Of a stretch of DNA of 64,000 bases, positions 1 through 10,751 are shown piece by piece. A model generated the notes under the pieces. The model did not search any database and was not told where the DNA came from. It was given only the letters and a program-made list of their open reading frames with translations. The stretch's first letter is position 1, and every line of letters starts with the position of its first letter. The stretch comes from Bombardia bombarda (lineage: Eukaryota > Ascomycota > Sordariomycetes > Sordariales > Lasiosphaeriaceae): positions 8,455,001-8,519,000 of the forward strand of contig JAULSR010000001.1 of assembly GCA_030512295.1 (NCBI GenBank), in the 5' to 3' direction. Both the position numbers and the translations under genes were made by a program.

Positions 1-263
1 GGGGAAGCTCGGCGTCGTCGACGTCGTATACTTCTATGGCTTCTTATCATTACCCTGGAGGGGGAGGGGGAGGAGCAGGGAATGGTGGTGGTACAAGGAG
101 CGATATTAAGAGACTCGTGGCTGCTGCCGGGGTTGGAGGTGGAAAAGGGGCGAAGAAGGAGAAGGAAAAGGGAGAGGGAGGGAATGGTAATGGGAATGGA
201 AATGGAAATGGAAATGGGGGAGGAGGAGGGGGACGTTGGGGATGGGCTGGTTGGTGGCCGTGA
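1..263 (+). CDS. 3' end of an unknown glycine-rich protein (partial)
   Basis: An open frame (codons from base 3) runs in from the left edge without a stop and ends at TGA 261-263 after a Trp-rich tail (GWAGWWP). What is visible is low complexity: a Gly-rich stretch, a short segment with SDIKRLVAAAG, a Lys/Glu patch (KGAKKEKEKGEG), then an (Asn-Gly)n run encoded by a GGAAATG-type hexamer repeat around 185-220. There is a Met at 36-38, but the frame is open upstream of it, so this is more likely the terminal exon of a gene extending beyond the window than a 75-residue protein. No domain is recognisable. Low-complexity DNA can stay open by chance, so the call is weak. Confidence 0.4.
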   Translation, partial: GSSASSTSYTSMASYHYPGGGGGGAGNGGGTRSDIKRLVAAAGVGGGKGAKKEKEKGEGGNGNGNGNGNGNGGGGGGRWGWAGWWP

Positions 264-688
264 TTGAATAGGTGAGGTAGGTGTTCTTGGAGGCACTTAC
301 CTGCTTGGTTTGTCTACTGGGATAAGAAGGTGGAGAGGAAATGTGTATATATATTAGTAGTTTTGACGCGGGAACATGAAATACCTTCTGTTGCTCCCTT
401 TTATCAGCTTCATCGCATATTGCCCCAGGTAGTATTAGACGAATTGACTTTCAAGGTTTGGGAACCTCGATTAGGGAAAGCCGGACGAGGGATATGCACA
501 AAGAAAGGAGAGAGAGACAAGCGTATGAAATACATAACTTCTCACGACTAAACTCTTCATCTACGTAATTCAAGGAGTGCGTAGAATTAAGCTATGTCAT
601 ACAATGATATATATACAATCCCCTCCTCTCCTTTCAAACACCAAAACAAACCGTAAAATAGGCCCCCTTTGTCCACAAAAAGTCAACA
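264..688. other. intergenic, tail-to-tail spacer
   Basis: Spacer between the left-edge gene (+) and the SigF-like gene (-), so both 3' UTRs should lie here. A short open stretch at 330-551 has no family resemblance and no coding-like composition. I see no RNA gene or repeat. Confidence 0.5.
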
Positions 689-1892
689 TTACAACACCTT
701 TTGCCTACCAACCGCACTCCCATTGCTCCCCCCACCACCACCAACCCTCCTCGCTCTAGCGGAGGCAGTAGCAGCAGCAGCACGATCCCCCACCTTGCCA
801 ACGATCCGCGCGACCGGGCCCAGCAGCACGGCGCCTACGACGCAGAAGAAGGTGCTCCACAGCTGCCAGGCGGACCAGAGGAGGGCACCCGGGGCCATGA
901 AGAGGAACTTGAGAAACTCGTTGACTTGGTAAAAGTCTTCTTGTCTCTTGATCATGTATTTGTTGTGGCTGTGACTATGGTTACCGCCAGAGATGGAGCC
1001 AGACAAAGAAGATGTGCCATTGCCATTGCCACTGCCATTGCCATTGATGCGCTCCGCCACGGCCGCGAGGGAGGAGCTGCCGCTCTCACCTGAGGCGGGG
1101 ACGTGGGCGGAGCCCGAAGCTACTTCGGCGTAGCTTGGTTCGCTGTCACCGTCGGCGAAGCCCTCGTCGGATGAGGTGGCAGATTGGCTGCTGCTGTTGT
1201 TGTTATTGTTGTTGTTTGGTGTGACGGTGCCATTGGTGATGGGCTTGGCGTTGTTGTGTTCAGACGCCTGCTGCTGGCTGCTGGGAGCTGTGAGGTGCAA
1301 GACGGTGACGAGGCGGACGGGGGCCTTGTGGAAGGGGATGAACCAGATGGAAAAGGTTTGGAGGATGGTTAGGTAGAGGAGGCCTGCGCGTTGGTCGAAG
1401 ACTGTGATTCAGGTGAGATTAGATATATGGCATATGGCTAATTGGGGGGGGGGGGGGGGGGGTCTTCTGGACGTACCGGTTGATTCTATCTCGAGCTCAA
1501 ATTTTGGACTGAGAATCTTGTCTGGGTTTGGTGCTTGTCAGTGATGGGTTCGCATTGTTTCCCTTATTCTCAAGTCAACTTACACCTAAGGGACTGTGTT
1601 AGCGGCATGGTATATCTCAAAAGACTAAATACTTTCAAAGGGGTTTGTTTGTATTTGGCTCAAATTGGATTAGTTTGACTCACCATCTGTAAACAGCCAA
1701 CAGCAGCATCCGGGAGTCGAGCTCGCCGACGAGGGGCACCTTGACCCCCTCGAAGGATGGCACGCGGCAGAAGGGGTGGACAAACGAAGCCGAGGGAAGA
1801 TAGTAGCGGTTGACGGCATCGCGCTGTTCTTCGGGCGTGCCTTGGCAAAGTGCCCGGATGACACCGCGGACGTCTTTGACGGGGTGTTCCAT
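689..1892 (-). CDS. SigF-like NTF2-like domain protein
   Basis: Three exons are visible: 1892-1684/1682, 1521-1477 and 1401-689. The first encodes an N-terminus starting MEHPVKDVRGVIRALCQG and the motif ASFVHPFCRVPSF, typical of the fungal SigF-like NTF2-fold family (small alpha+beta cone fold; function unproven). The second encodes KILSPKFELEIEST. The third continues VFDQRAGLLYLTI and IWFIPFHKAPVRLVTVLHL. Exons 2 and 3 join in phase. The first junction does not: the only usable donor (GTGAGT at 1683) leaves phase 2, but the acceptor before 1521 needs phase 1. The C-terminal half is low complexity (poly-Asn, Ser-rich) and then has a conserved-looking hydrophobic segment (FLKFLFMAPGALLWSAW, FFCVVGAVLLGPVA), probably a membrane hairpin. 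A 19-G run lies in the second intron. Confidence 0.75.
1444..1462 (+). repeat. homopolymer run of 19 G
   Basis: Nineteen consecutive G on the + strand, inside the second intron of the SigF-like gene (C on the coding strand, just after the donor). Such a tract is length-unstable and often miscounted in assemblies. Confidence 0.95.
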
Positions 1893-2795
1893 ACTGATAG
1901 TCTTGGTGTCTTGCGTGTATTATCTGGCAAGTCTCGTAGATGTTGCTGTCGCCTCTCCAACCTGTAAATCAATTGAATAAAAACTTTCCTTGTCAATTGA
2001 AATTCAGTTTTCTTGATTGAGGGCAAGGTAATTTTAACAAGGGGTAATAATGAAAAACAGAGGGCCGAGGAGCTCGAGGGAAATGTTCGAATCAATGTTT
2101 GAGGTGCTTGCCTGCATGCGGCGGACCTGTCCGGTCGGTCAATGACCATGGTGATGTCATTGGGAACAGGGAACAAACACATGCTAAAAGCAGGGGTTGA
2201 CCGTCTGGCTGCACTGAGCAACCAAACCCACACTTGGCGAACCTTAATCCTTGTGGTGACTAGGTATGATTCCGTCTCCATGTATTCTTGACGAGCAATG
2301 ACAAGAATATTTATACGAATCACGATTTTTTGCATTGTCTGTCTGTACAAGCCACCTCAACCTCTGTTTGTGGCGAGAAAGGTAAACAGTCTGAATAACC
2401 ACCTTTGTCTTGTGTGTGGCGCCAAGTCTCAACGCCAACAAAACCAACCTCCCAATGTCATCCAGGCCACATATCGTCCCACTAACACCATTCCAATCGC
2501 CATCCTACCCTTCCATACACACACATACCCCCCCTCCCAACTGAATAATGGACAGTGAAAAAACCAATCCCACTTTCAGCCTCTATATCCCTCATCCTCT
2601 CAACCTTTCAACTCTCATCAGAACAGTAAAAACTCGCCAAATGCACCCTACTGACCCAGATTCCAACACTGCTTCTTACCCAGCCTGGCATTTGCCAGCA
2701 AAATAGAGAACAAGAATAAATGAAAGAAAGAAAACACAAAGCCCAAACACACATATCCTCAATCACACAACATGAACAAAACAAAATCACCCCCT
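1893..2795. other. intergenic
   Basis: Holds the promoter and 5' UTR of the SigF-like gene (start at 1892) and the 3' UTR of the one-TM protein gene (stop at 2796). No coding sequence, RNA gene or clear repeat seen. Confidence 0.5.
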
Positions 2796-4019
2796 TCACC
2801 CCCTCCGACTACTCGACCTCCTCACCTCAATCATCGGCTCATCCCCGCCCGCAAACCTCCCCGGATCCACCTCCCTATACCCACCACCCGGACCCGACCG
2901 CCTCTCCACACTCCTCACCCTCTCGACGCTCCTAACCCTGCTCTGCCTCCTGCTCCTCGGCGGCGGCGGGCTATGCTCCTCAATCACCACCACCTCATCA
3001 TCCCCATAGTCATCATCATGCACCAGCCTCGGCGGCGGCCGGCTGATCTCCCTCCTCCTCTCCTCCACCACGATCCTGTCCATATGCACCGGTAGCGGCG
3101 ACGGCGCCCGGCGCATCTCCTCCACAATAATCCTGTCTCCACCACCGCCGCCACCGCCAGCAGTAGTCGTGGTGCGCACCTCGACCGTCGCGCGGGCGGA
3201 CGCGCGCTTGTGCGAGTGCCGGTGCGAGCCGCGGCGGTGGTGGCGGTTCTTGGAGTGGACGATCGACGCGGAGACGACGGAGGAAGAGCCCTCGGTGGGC
3301 GGGTTGCCCATGTTGATGCACGTGTAGAGGAGCCAGAGGACGAGGATGAAGCCGGCGACGGAGCCGAGGACGATGCCTGCGACGGTGCCGGGTGCGGGGC
3401 CGTCGTTGAGCGCGCCGTAGAAGGAGGGGATGGTGGTTGTGGGGGTTTGGCCGGCGGCTTGGCGGGGGAGGAGGTGGAGGTGGAGGGGGTTCGGATTGTG
3501 TGAACGGTCGGTCACCTTGATGGGCGGCTTGGGGTCGTCAAGGGGTTCGGATGAGATCTTGATGGGTGGCTTTGGTGATCTCTCGTCCACTCTGACTGGT
3601 CGTTTGGGGTCGTTGAGAACTTCGGACGAGACCTTGATGGGTGGTTTCGGTGATCGCTCAGTCGCCTTGATGGGCGGCTTAGGGTCATCATCGAGATATT
3701 CAGACACTTTGATCGGTGGTTTTGGTGATCTCTCATCCACCTTGATTGGTGGCTTGGGGTCGTCGAGAACTTCGGATGAGACCTTGATGGGTGGTTTAGG
3801 CGATCGCGGTCTCACCGGTGGTAGTTGGCGGGATTCAGACGTGATCTTGATCGGTGGCTTAGGGTCGTCGAGAGATTCGGTGGTGGCTTTGATGGGTGGC
3901 TTAGGCGATCGCGGTCGCAGCGGCGCATCGACGACAATATTGGGAAGGTGAGAGAACAATGCATCGTTTGTTGCTAGGACAATGGCACGCCGCCTTGCTG
4001 GCGATGATATTGGAGGCAT
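2796..4019 (-). CDS. single-pass membrane protein with PKPPIK tandem-repeat N-terminus
   Basis: An uninterrupted 407-codon frame. Residues about 36-170 carry ten copies of PKPPIK (one degraded to PKRPVR), alternating in longer units such as RSPKPPIKVSSEVLDD and PKPPIKVDE. Residues about 197-240 hold IPSFYGALNDGPAPG and one hydrophobic helix (GTVAGIVLGSVAGFILVLWL), followed by a basic tail with His/Arg clusters, a poly-Gly stretch and the ending DPGRFAGGDEPMIEVRR. From memory, the part after residue 197 matches a small fungal one-TM protein whose usual start corresponds to the IPSFYGAL position; here that codon is ATC (Ile), so the upstream ATG at 4019 is used or an intron is missed. With the helix as anchor, the repeat region would be extracellular or lumenal and the basic tail cytosolic, if the usual type I orientation holds. 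Function unknown. The C-terminal two-thirds is the more secure part. Confidence 0.65.
   Translation of the reverse strand: MPPISSPARRRAIVLATNDALFSHLPNIVVDAPLRPRSPKPPIKATTESLDDPKPPIKITSESRQLPPVRPRSPKPPIKVSSEVLDDPKPPIKVDERSPKPPIKVSEYLDDDPKPPIKATERSPKPPIKVSSEVLNDPKRPVRVDERSPKPPIKISSEPLDDPKPPIKVTDRSHNPNPLHLHLLPRQAAGQTPTTTIPSFYGALNDGPAPGTVAGIVLGSVAGFILVLWLLYTCINMGNPPTEGSSSVVSASIVHSKNRHHRRGSHRHSHKRASARATVEVRTTTTAGGGGGGGDRIIVEEMRRAPSPLPVHMDRIVVEERRREISRPPPRLVHDDDYGDDEVVVIEEHSPPPPRSRRQSRVRSVERVRSVERRSGPGGGYREVDPGRFAGGDEPMIEVRRSSSRRG
3514..3925 (-). repeat. coding minisatellite (PKPPIK repeats)
   Basis: DNA-level tandem repetition of GC-rich units about 27-54 bases long, read on the minus strand as alternating RSPKPPIKV... 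and DDPKPPIKV... peptides. Several units are nearly identical in sequence, pointing to recent expansion by unequal exchange or slippage. It lies entirely within the one-TM protein gene. Confidence 0.8.
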
Positions 4020-5303
4020 CCTCTACTCTGCTTCTCCTCTTTCTTGTGCAGCTAAGTGGCTGTTACTAGGCCGACAAGACACACAACCACGCAATTGACC
4101 TGATCTCTTCGTTTGTGCGACTTTGCGCCGAGAATGCGTGTCGTTCTTCTCCTATCTTTCCTTTTTCTATTTCCAAAGTTGTGTAGGAATAAGTTATTCC
4201 TAGACGCAGCGCCAAGATTTGCGCGGCAAATGGCGACAAACCGCACTCCTTTCTGTTTATGCGACCGAGAGAAAGCAGCTGAGCTGAAGCTGAGGATTTA
4301 AGCGCTCGGTCGGGTGAATACGATCTAAGTAAGTGACGCGTCTTACTCGGGTGGGCCGTAAGCAGCCAGCAGACAGTCAGGCAAGCAAAGCAACAAGACC
4401 GAAGCTCGTTTTGAAAAGGTCGAAAAAGGCGACGGCGAGATTGGAAGAAGGCGCGTTATTTGTGGGTGTTGTTGGGTGAAACGAGAACGAGCTCTGTCGG
4501 AGGCGAGGCTGGTGGGATGCCTAGGGGGGTCATTCGCGATATGCGGGATGCGATGCGAGGGAATTGCTGGGGCCTTGGCAGATAACCAGTGGGGGGGGAC
4601 AACAGCAGGTGCAATTGCAGCCAGCTCGCAGCTATGGTGCAATCCCAAGAATGTTGATGATTTTAGAAGACAAGATGCGAAATACAAAGTGTAAAGTGGA
4701 AAATGTTTACTCTCTGCATCCTTCACCAGGAATCAAAGAACTGGGAAAACACACAATCAACACGGCGCGGGCGCGGGGCGGAGGGTCCGTTGGCAATTAA
4801 GAAGAAGGCTGGGGTGAGGGAGGCAGAGGTGGATGGAAAACACACGCACAAGCGCCGTCCAGGTCCAGGTTGCCCAGGTTGAGCTCCAAGACTCCAACAG
4901 GGCAGACTTGCAGGGGTCTCGATTGGCCCCACTTCAGCTTCAGACCCCGAACCCGGGCAGCTGGCCAGGCCAGGCCCCGGCCCCGCAGCGGTCTCGTCCA
5001 GGTGCCTACCTTATTGTTTATATCAGTACGATATCACTACGTACATGAAGCATATCAAGATACTTTTTCTTCACGGAAATACGAAGACCAAAAAAACTCC
5101 AAGCAGTTGATTATAAACCGACAATCCCTGTCACTCGCCCCTTTATTTTTTTGTCTATCCCATTTCCCCTCCCATAAACAACTAGATAGGCTAAATAAAG
5201 CATCCATCGTATCAAACCCTCAGGCGTCTATGCAGCTACAGAATAGTGCTTGGTGACAGCAGACCAGACTCCTTTCCCTTCGTACTGAAAGTCTCCTTCT
5301 TGA
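4020..5303. other. intergenic
   Basis: Spacer holding the promoter of the repeat-containing membrane protein gene and the 3' UTR of TSC1. Short open stretches on both strands (for example 4343-4726) lack recognisable protein features. No RNA gene seen. Confidence 0.5.
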
Positions 5304-8300
5304 TCATACAAAACCCCGAATCCCCCTCAGACCGCCCCCGCCAGACGACTTCTTATCCTTCTTTTCGGCCTTGTCTTCCTTCTTCTCCTTGCGCTCCCTT
5401 CTAATAGCGTTTTGCACGCCCCCTATAATAATCCATAGTTAACAAAAATCTGCCACATATTACAGTAAAATCTCAGCAGAAAGAACCAGCACACTCACCT
5501 CGCCCATGAACCCTCTCGCTGTGAGGGCTGGTCTTGCCCGACGAATCAATCCCAAGCCCCAGTCCCAGCGGAGTCGATGGTCGATGAGCCGTTCCAGACC
5601 CCGGCAGGTCCAGTGGAGGTGTCGTATTATGCGAGATGCCGACCCCGCCGCTGCCGTCTAACGGCGTGTCGGGATCCGAGAAGCCGCGGTGCGTTCGCGT
5701 TCGGATTGCCAGCGGGCTTCTTGGCATCGGCGGCGTTGGCGATCCGGCTTCTCCGTCATGCAAACGCTCTGTTGAGGCAACAGCAATATCGATCGGCGCC
5801 GCCCGTGGGCCCTTCCTCTCAGCCAAGTCGCTCTGGAGATCCAAGAGCGTTGCTTGCACGGCCGTGTACTTCTTCATCAGGTTATCGTACTGTTTCCGGA
5901 GCTCGTCGTGCTTTGTCCGGCTCGTCGCAAGAGCACCCTCGTACACTGCTACTGCCTCGGCGACCCGCTTGCTCTGCTCCCCCTCCTTGCGTGCCCTGTC
6001 AAGTTTGTCGTTCAGATCGGCTAGCTGTGCTTCATGTCGCCTCCTCGCCTGCAGCAGCTCGCCGTCCCGCGCGGCGAGCTGCGTCGACAGCTGCTGCACT
6101 CTGCCCTCGACCGCCTCGGCCTGCTCCACCACGTTGTTCATCTTGAGCTCCTTGCCCTGGAACCCGCGCTCCGCCGCAGACAGCCGCGTAATCTCCGCCT
6201 TGAGCTTGTCGATCTCGTTTGTGGTGATGTCGATCGCCTCGAGGTTCTGCTCCGACTGCAGCTTCTTCTCCTCAGCCACCTCCACCACCCTGCGCAGCCT
6301 CGCACACTCCTTCTCGCTCGTCTCTAGCTGCTGCTTGAGCGCATCGCCCTCGGCAACCCACTTCTTTTGATCCTCGCGCTTGACCCGCAGCTTGGCCGAC
6401 AGGTCGCTCTCCCACTTCTTGGTCATGTTCCTGCGATGGTCAAATTCCTTCTTGATCTGCGCCTCGCCCCGCTTGGCCTCGTCTAACCGCTGCTTCAGAC
6501 TGCGGTTCGCCATTACTAGGTTCTGCGTCTCGGCCTCGGTAGCAGCTTCCATGACCTGCTTCCGCCTCAGCTCTCCCATGTGGGTCATGTGTTGCTGCTT
6601 CAGGTATCTTTCATACTGCAGATCGTTGCGCAGGAGGAGGCTTTGATGGTAGAGAAGAGAAGCCCTATCGGCTGACACAGGGGCAGCGACAGAAGGGGCG
6701 GTCCCTCCCACACCCCTTGATTGCGCTGTTTTTAGTAGTAAGTCAGGTGATAGATGAATATGGGAGGATGACTGCATCGAGCTCTTCTCGGCCGACTCCT
6801 GCGGACTGAGGAGCAGGGACTGTACACTGTCATTAGTAAGGGACTGTCGAAGGCCCGACTTAATGGCCTTGTTGGACTCAACCATGTCCTGGAGCTGGGT
6901 GTGGGATGATGGAATCAGGTGGTGTGGTGGCAGAGTTGGACTGTCATCGTTGAGCTCACGCGTCTTGACGTCAAGGGACTCGCGACCTGATAGATGGCTG
7001 CCCGACTGTGAGTCTCCGATCATCGATGATGCGTCTCCGCTGACAGAGCCGCCGAGGAGGGTAAGATCCAGACCACCTTCCCGGTCAGGGCCCTCGCTGA
7101 CAAAGGAACCAGCGCCAAATGCACCAGGAAGCGGCGTGGCGCTGCGAATAGCGACTGGTGCGGGATCCGGCTGCACGGACAAGGCCATACAGTCGGCAAG
7201 CACCTCGTCGGCTTCACTCTTAATCCAGCGACTTAGGTCTGTCTTTTCGGACTCGATTGTGAGGTTATAAAAGTTGGGGTGCAGAAGGTGATGCTTTTGG
7301 AATCGCTCCGACCTGTCCCGAATCTCCATAGCTTGGACATCGATGTCTTCCTCATTGTTGGCATGACGCAGATACCGCTGCGGCTTGCGGATGTAGTCGA
7401 CGAAATTGATGGGATATAGCCCATATAGAATGGTAAAATAGTTAGACAGGTAGGAGATCGAACTGCCGTCGTAGTCCGGATCCAACAAAGACTTTTCCCA
7501 GGCAGCTCCTGGCTTAGAACCATGTGACTCCACGCCAATCTCGGTATGCGCTTGAGCGAAATATGTATCTCTATCCCAGAAAAGCAGTCTGGCATAGATA
7601 TTGAACAAGGTGGGCAGAAAGGGAATGAGCGAGCTGGGCATAAAGGGCAACAGCATGATCACAGACACCAAAGCCACCGTGACTGTTGCGGTTGATTCAT
7701 CCTTTTGCAGCGAATGCAAAATGTTGCAGAAGAGGGGTGTTTGCAGAACAAGGTGGAGATGGGGAGGCTGGCTCTGGACAAAGTTACATAGGAGACTCAA
7801 GGCTGAGTTTCTGTAGGCCCTTTTGACCACGTAACTATCCAAGCAATTCATGAAGCCCTAAACCAGGTGACGATGGTGTCAGTTGTCAGCAGAAACGGTG
7901 TTTTGGTAGGGGTTGTGCGTACCTTTGGGTCTTTCTTGCCAAAAACCATCAGAACTTCCTTGAGCATCGTCTCCTTGAAGTCGACAAACGACAGGTCATC
8001 GGGTTGGTTCTCCTTCGCCTCCATATACCTGCGCAGGACTCGATCGGTAAAGGGGTTCAAGCCGGTATCACTCGGATTCGCAGAGGCGTTGTACTCATCG
8101 AGAGCAAGCATGTCGAGAGTGTTGCCCAAGGCCTCCTTTGCCAAGCCCTTCATCTGGCCCACATGGTCCAGGACGGGGTCGAACAGTCTGTCCCACCACT
8201 CGAACACCCTGGCGGGCGTTCGGATAGCGGGACGAAGCTGGCGCAGGATGACGAGAAAGGGTGCATATTTCTCTGGGTAGTCCCTGACGAGCTTATTGTA

Positions 8301-8492
8301 CATGGAAAGGATCTCGTCATTGAGGCGGTCGGCGGCGCCATCATCAGACTTTTGTTGGTCTTGGAACTTTTGATACTTGTCCAGATAGCTGCGTATCAAA
8401 TCATCGAGCTCGTCAGGGATGGGAAGCTGGGGTGCTTGGAAGAAGCTATTGAGGCTCTTGGCGAGGTCTTTGACCGACCTGGATGAGGCCAT
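5304..8492 (-). CDS. TSC1: hamartin homologue, TSC complex subunit 1
   Basis: Exons 8492-7923, 7857-5499 and 5422-5304 join in frame (phases 0 and 1) to give about 1015 residues, the usual size for fungal hamartin. The N-terminal third is an all-helical hamartin domain (KDLAKSLNSFFQAP at the start; FVDFKETMLKEVLMVFGKKD before the first intron; then MNCLDSYVVKRAYRNSALS and LLPFMPSSLIPFLPTLFNIY). The middle is Ser/Pro-rich and disordered. Residues about 600-870 form a long coiled coil, followed by a Pro/Ser-rich segment and a Lys/Glu-rich tail (RREKKxK-like, ending GFV). Family knowledge: TSC1 stabilises TSC2, the GAP for Rheb, at the lysosomal/vacuolar surface and so restrains TORC1. TSC2 is not in this window. 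The start has a favourable context (GGCCATG) and there is no open frame upstream. Confidence 0.92.
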
Positions 8493-9628
8493 GATTGATG
8501 TGAATGTGGATGCGGAAGCGGAAGCGGAAGCGGATGCCGATGCGGGATGCCGACTACCTAGTAAACGGGAGTCACCAAGCAGGAGGAGTCACCAAATGGG
8601 AGCTGTAGATCCCCTCCAGGTCCACACACGCCAGATCCGGAAGAAGTTGCCGGGTCACCCCTTGACAAGGAAGCAGTCGGAGTACCGCGCTTCCTGCTCC
8701 ACCCAAAAACTGAGATGTCCAAAAATTTCAGTCACTGAGCTTGGCGGGAATAGTGCGGTCAGTAAGCGGCAGTCACGCCAGAGATAGGTCGTCGCGGTAC
8801 ACATTCATCCCGAATCGTGTCATGCTAATAAGGTGGTTTCCGAGCTTTTCATTCTTTAACTTTCCGGCGGAGCTTTTTTCGCAGCTGCTGTGAGTTGTGT
8901 ATGTAGGTAAAAGTAGGTTTTGTTAGAGGCCAAAAAGCTCAAAGCTTTTGTCAGAGCAGCTTTGGAAGCTGGAACACGCTAAAATCCCACCAGACCGTCC
9001 ATGTGACTACTGGCCAGTAACAAGTCGCAGATGACGCTAGTGGATACTCTATTACGCAAAGGGAGAAAAGCAAGCAGACAAGGAGACAAGGCAGAGACCT
9101 AGCAGGGCCAAGGGACTACCCCGCAATTTCAACGCACATCGGGCCCCACAGCTGCCTTGGCGAGCTGCAAAAGAGCGGGTCAAGAGCTGCCCGCGGACAG
9201 GAGAGCAGCACTATCGCTGTGATCCCTGCCTAGAGCGTCCAAGGTAGAGTGCCAGTGAGTCCTCGACTGCCCCTCTGCCCCTCCTCCCCTCCTCACGTGG
9301 GGTGATCTTCTTATTGGCAGTACCCGTGACTAACCAGACCAGAATGACCTGACCTGACCTGACCTGACCTTTACTATGCCCTCCCTCCATTGAGCAATTG
9401 TGTTCCAAGCTTAGCTGTTCAATCAAAACCATTGAAATTCCCCCCTCACACATCTCCAATTGCCTTGCCATTTATACCTTCTTCCTGCCATCTCTTTGTG
9501 TAGAATCATCCTTCCAGTTCTTCAAATCGCCAATTCATCGTGACTCGACTTTCAGAGCTACACATTGTTCAACACTGTCCAAACACCAATTGATCAGACC
9601 ACAAATTCCCCTCAAGAACTTGTTCAAG
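8493..9628. other. divergent intergenic region, TSC1 / DJ-1-like gene
   Basis: Shared upstream region of TSC1 (-) and the DJ-1/PfpI gene (+). It contains a purine-rich hexamer run next to the TSC1 start (about 8516-8540), five tandem GACCT units at 9346-9370 and one CACGTG E-box at about 9295. No coding sequence seen. Confidence 0.5.
9346..9370 (+). repeat. five tandem GACCT units
   Basis: Perfect 5-bp repeat in five copies, about 260 bases upstream of the DJ-1/PfpI start codon. Probably a simple microsatellite. Confidence 0.9.
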
Positions 9629-10751
9629 ATGGCACACAAGAATTCTGCAGTGAGCGATGAGCCCATTGATGTTCTCTTCGCCTTGCAGACCGGTTTCAAC
9701 CTCATGGACTTTGCCGGTCCTCTCGAGGTCCTGACCTCTGCTCTTCACGACGCCAATGATCCCAGTAAGTTGCAGTCTACAGTCTTGTCGTCACTCAGTC
9801 AAGGGTGGCGTGGGTGGCGTGTGTGGCGTGTGTGGCGTGCACAAGGGCTTCCCACAGGCCACGCGGCGGGGGAGAAGAAGCAGGACATATAGATATCCAT
9901 CAAAATGCAGCCTGCTAACAAAAGTCCGTCTGCTCGCAGCCTCCAAGGCCTTCGAGGCCACAATCGCCGGCGGTGAGCCCAAGGTCCTCTCTGAGCAGGG
10001 CGTCCTCGTTGGCTCCCAGGTCTCATGGAAGGAGGCGCACGAGCGCCTGGCCGACTTTGATGTCCTCGTCGTCATCGGCGGCCACTCGGACGAGGTGCTC
10101 AAAGGTAAGGCCGAGCCTCTCGACCTCATCACTGCCTTCTCCGAGATTCAAAAGTCCGACCCCAGCCGTGAGCGCACACTGCTGTCCATCTGCACCGGGT
10201 CCCTCTTCCTGGCGCAGCAGGGCATCCTTGCCGGCCTGTCGGCAACTACCCACCCCGACTACCTTACCAAGTTCGAGATCCTGTGCAGCCAGGCCGCCAC
10301 GCGGGACCTGACTGAGCGTACCGATGTCATCGACGATGCCCGCTATGTCGTCAACAACCTGCGCTTCGATATTGGAGACGAAGACGAGAACCCATATATT
10401 CGGCGCAAGTCGGATGCTGGACGACGTCCCTCGAATGCCCGGTAAGCCTGATGAGTTCATAGCCTCTCTCTCCTTTTCTGGTATTATCAGTTTACTGACT
10501 GGCGTCTGCTATATAGAAAGGGTTCCATGTCGTGGAAGGGCTCCAACACGCGCCGCGAGTCAATTGCTCGCCGGGCCTCGATGCGCCTAGGTGGTCTCCG
10601 TGTAATCACGAGTGGGGGAGTGTGCGCTGGCCTAGATGCGGCTTTGTATCTGGTCAGCGTCATGGTTTCTGAGGAGACCGCCAACGAAGTTGCCCGGGTC
10701 ATGCAGCTGACCTGGACTAAGGGGATTGTCGTTGACGGTCTCGATGTATAA
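9629..10751 (+). CDS. DJ-1/PfpI family protein (class I glutamine amidotransferase-like)
   Basis: Exons 9629-9764, 9940-10441 and 10517-10751 join in frame to give 290 residues. The fold is shown by the N-terminal strand and loop DVLFALQTGFNLMDFAGPLE, by VLVVIGGHSD, and by the nucleophile elbow LLSICTGSLFLAQQGILAG with its Cys. The C-terminal half ends with VITSGGVCAGLDAALYLV and a final ARVMQLTWTKG helix, the arrangement of isonitrile-hydratase/ThiJ-like fungal proteins. Between residues about 195 and 235 is an Arg/Ser-rich insertion (RRKSDAGRRPSNARKGS...), which I recall from fungal members of the group; it looks like a phosphorylatable loop. Substrate unknown: the Cys-elbow enzymes of this superfamily include hydratases, glyoxalases and proteases, and none can be chosen here. 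No targeting signal is visible, so it is probably cytosolic. Confidence 0.88.

Noticed and set aside
330..551. 73-codon open frame near the left edge
   Set aside because: No family features and no supporting neighbour; random open sequence is expected at this length.
2936..2950. CTAACCCTG string resembling telomere repeat
   Set aside because: Single unit inside a coding region; there is no TTAGGG array, so the window is not subtelomeric on this evidence.
3430..3951. 173-codon open frame on the + strand with repeated GGL/GSSR pattern
   Set aside because: It is the antisense shadow of the PKPPIK repeats of the minus-strand membrane protein; the periodicity comes from the coding repeat.
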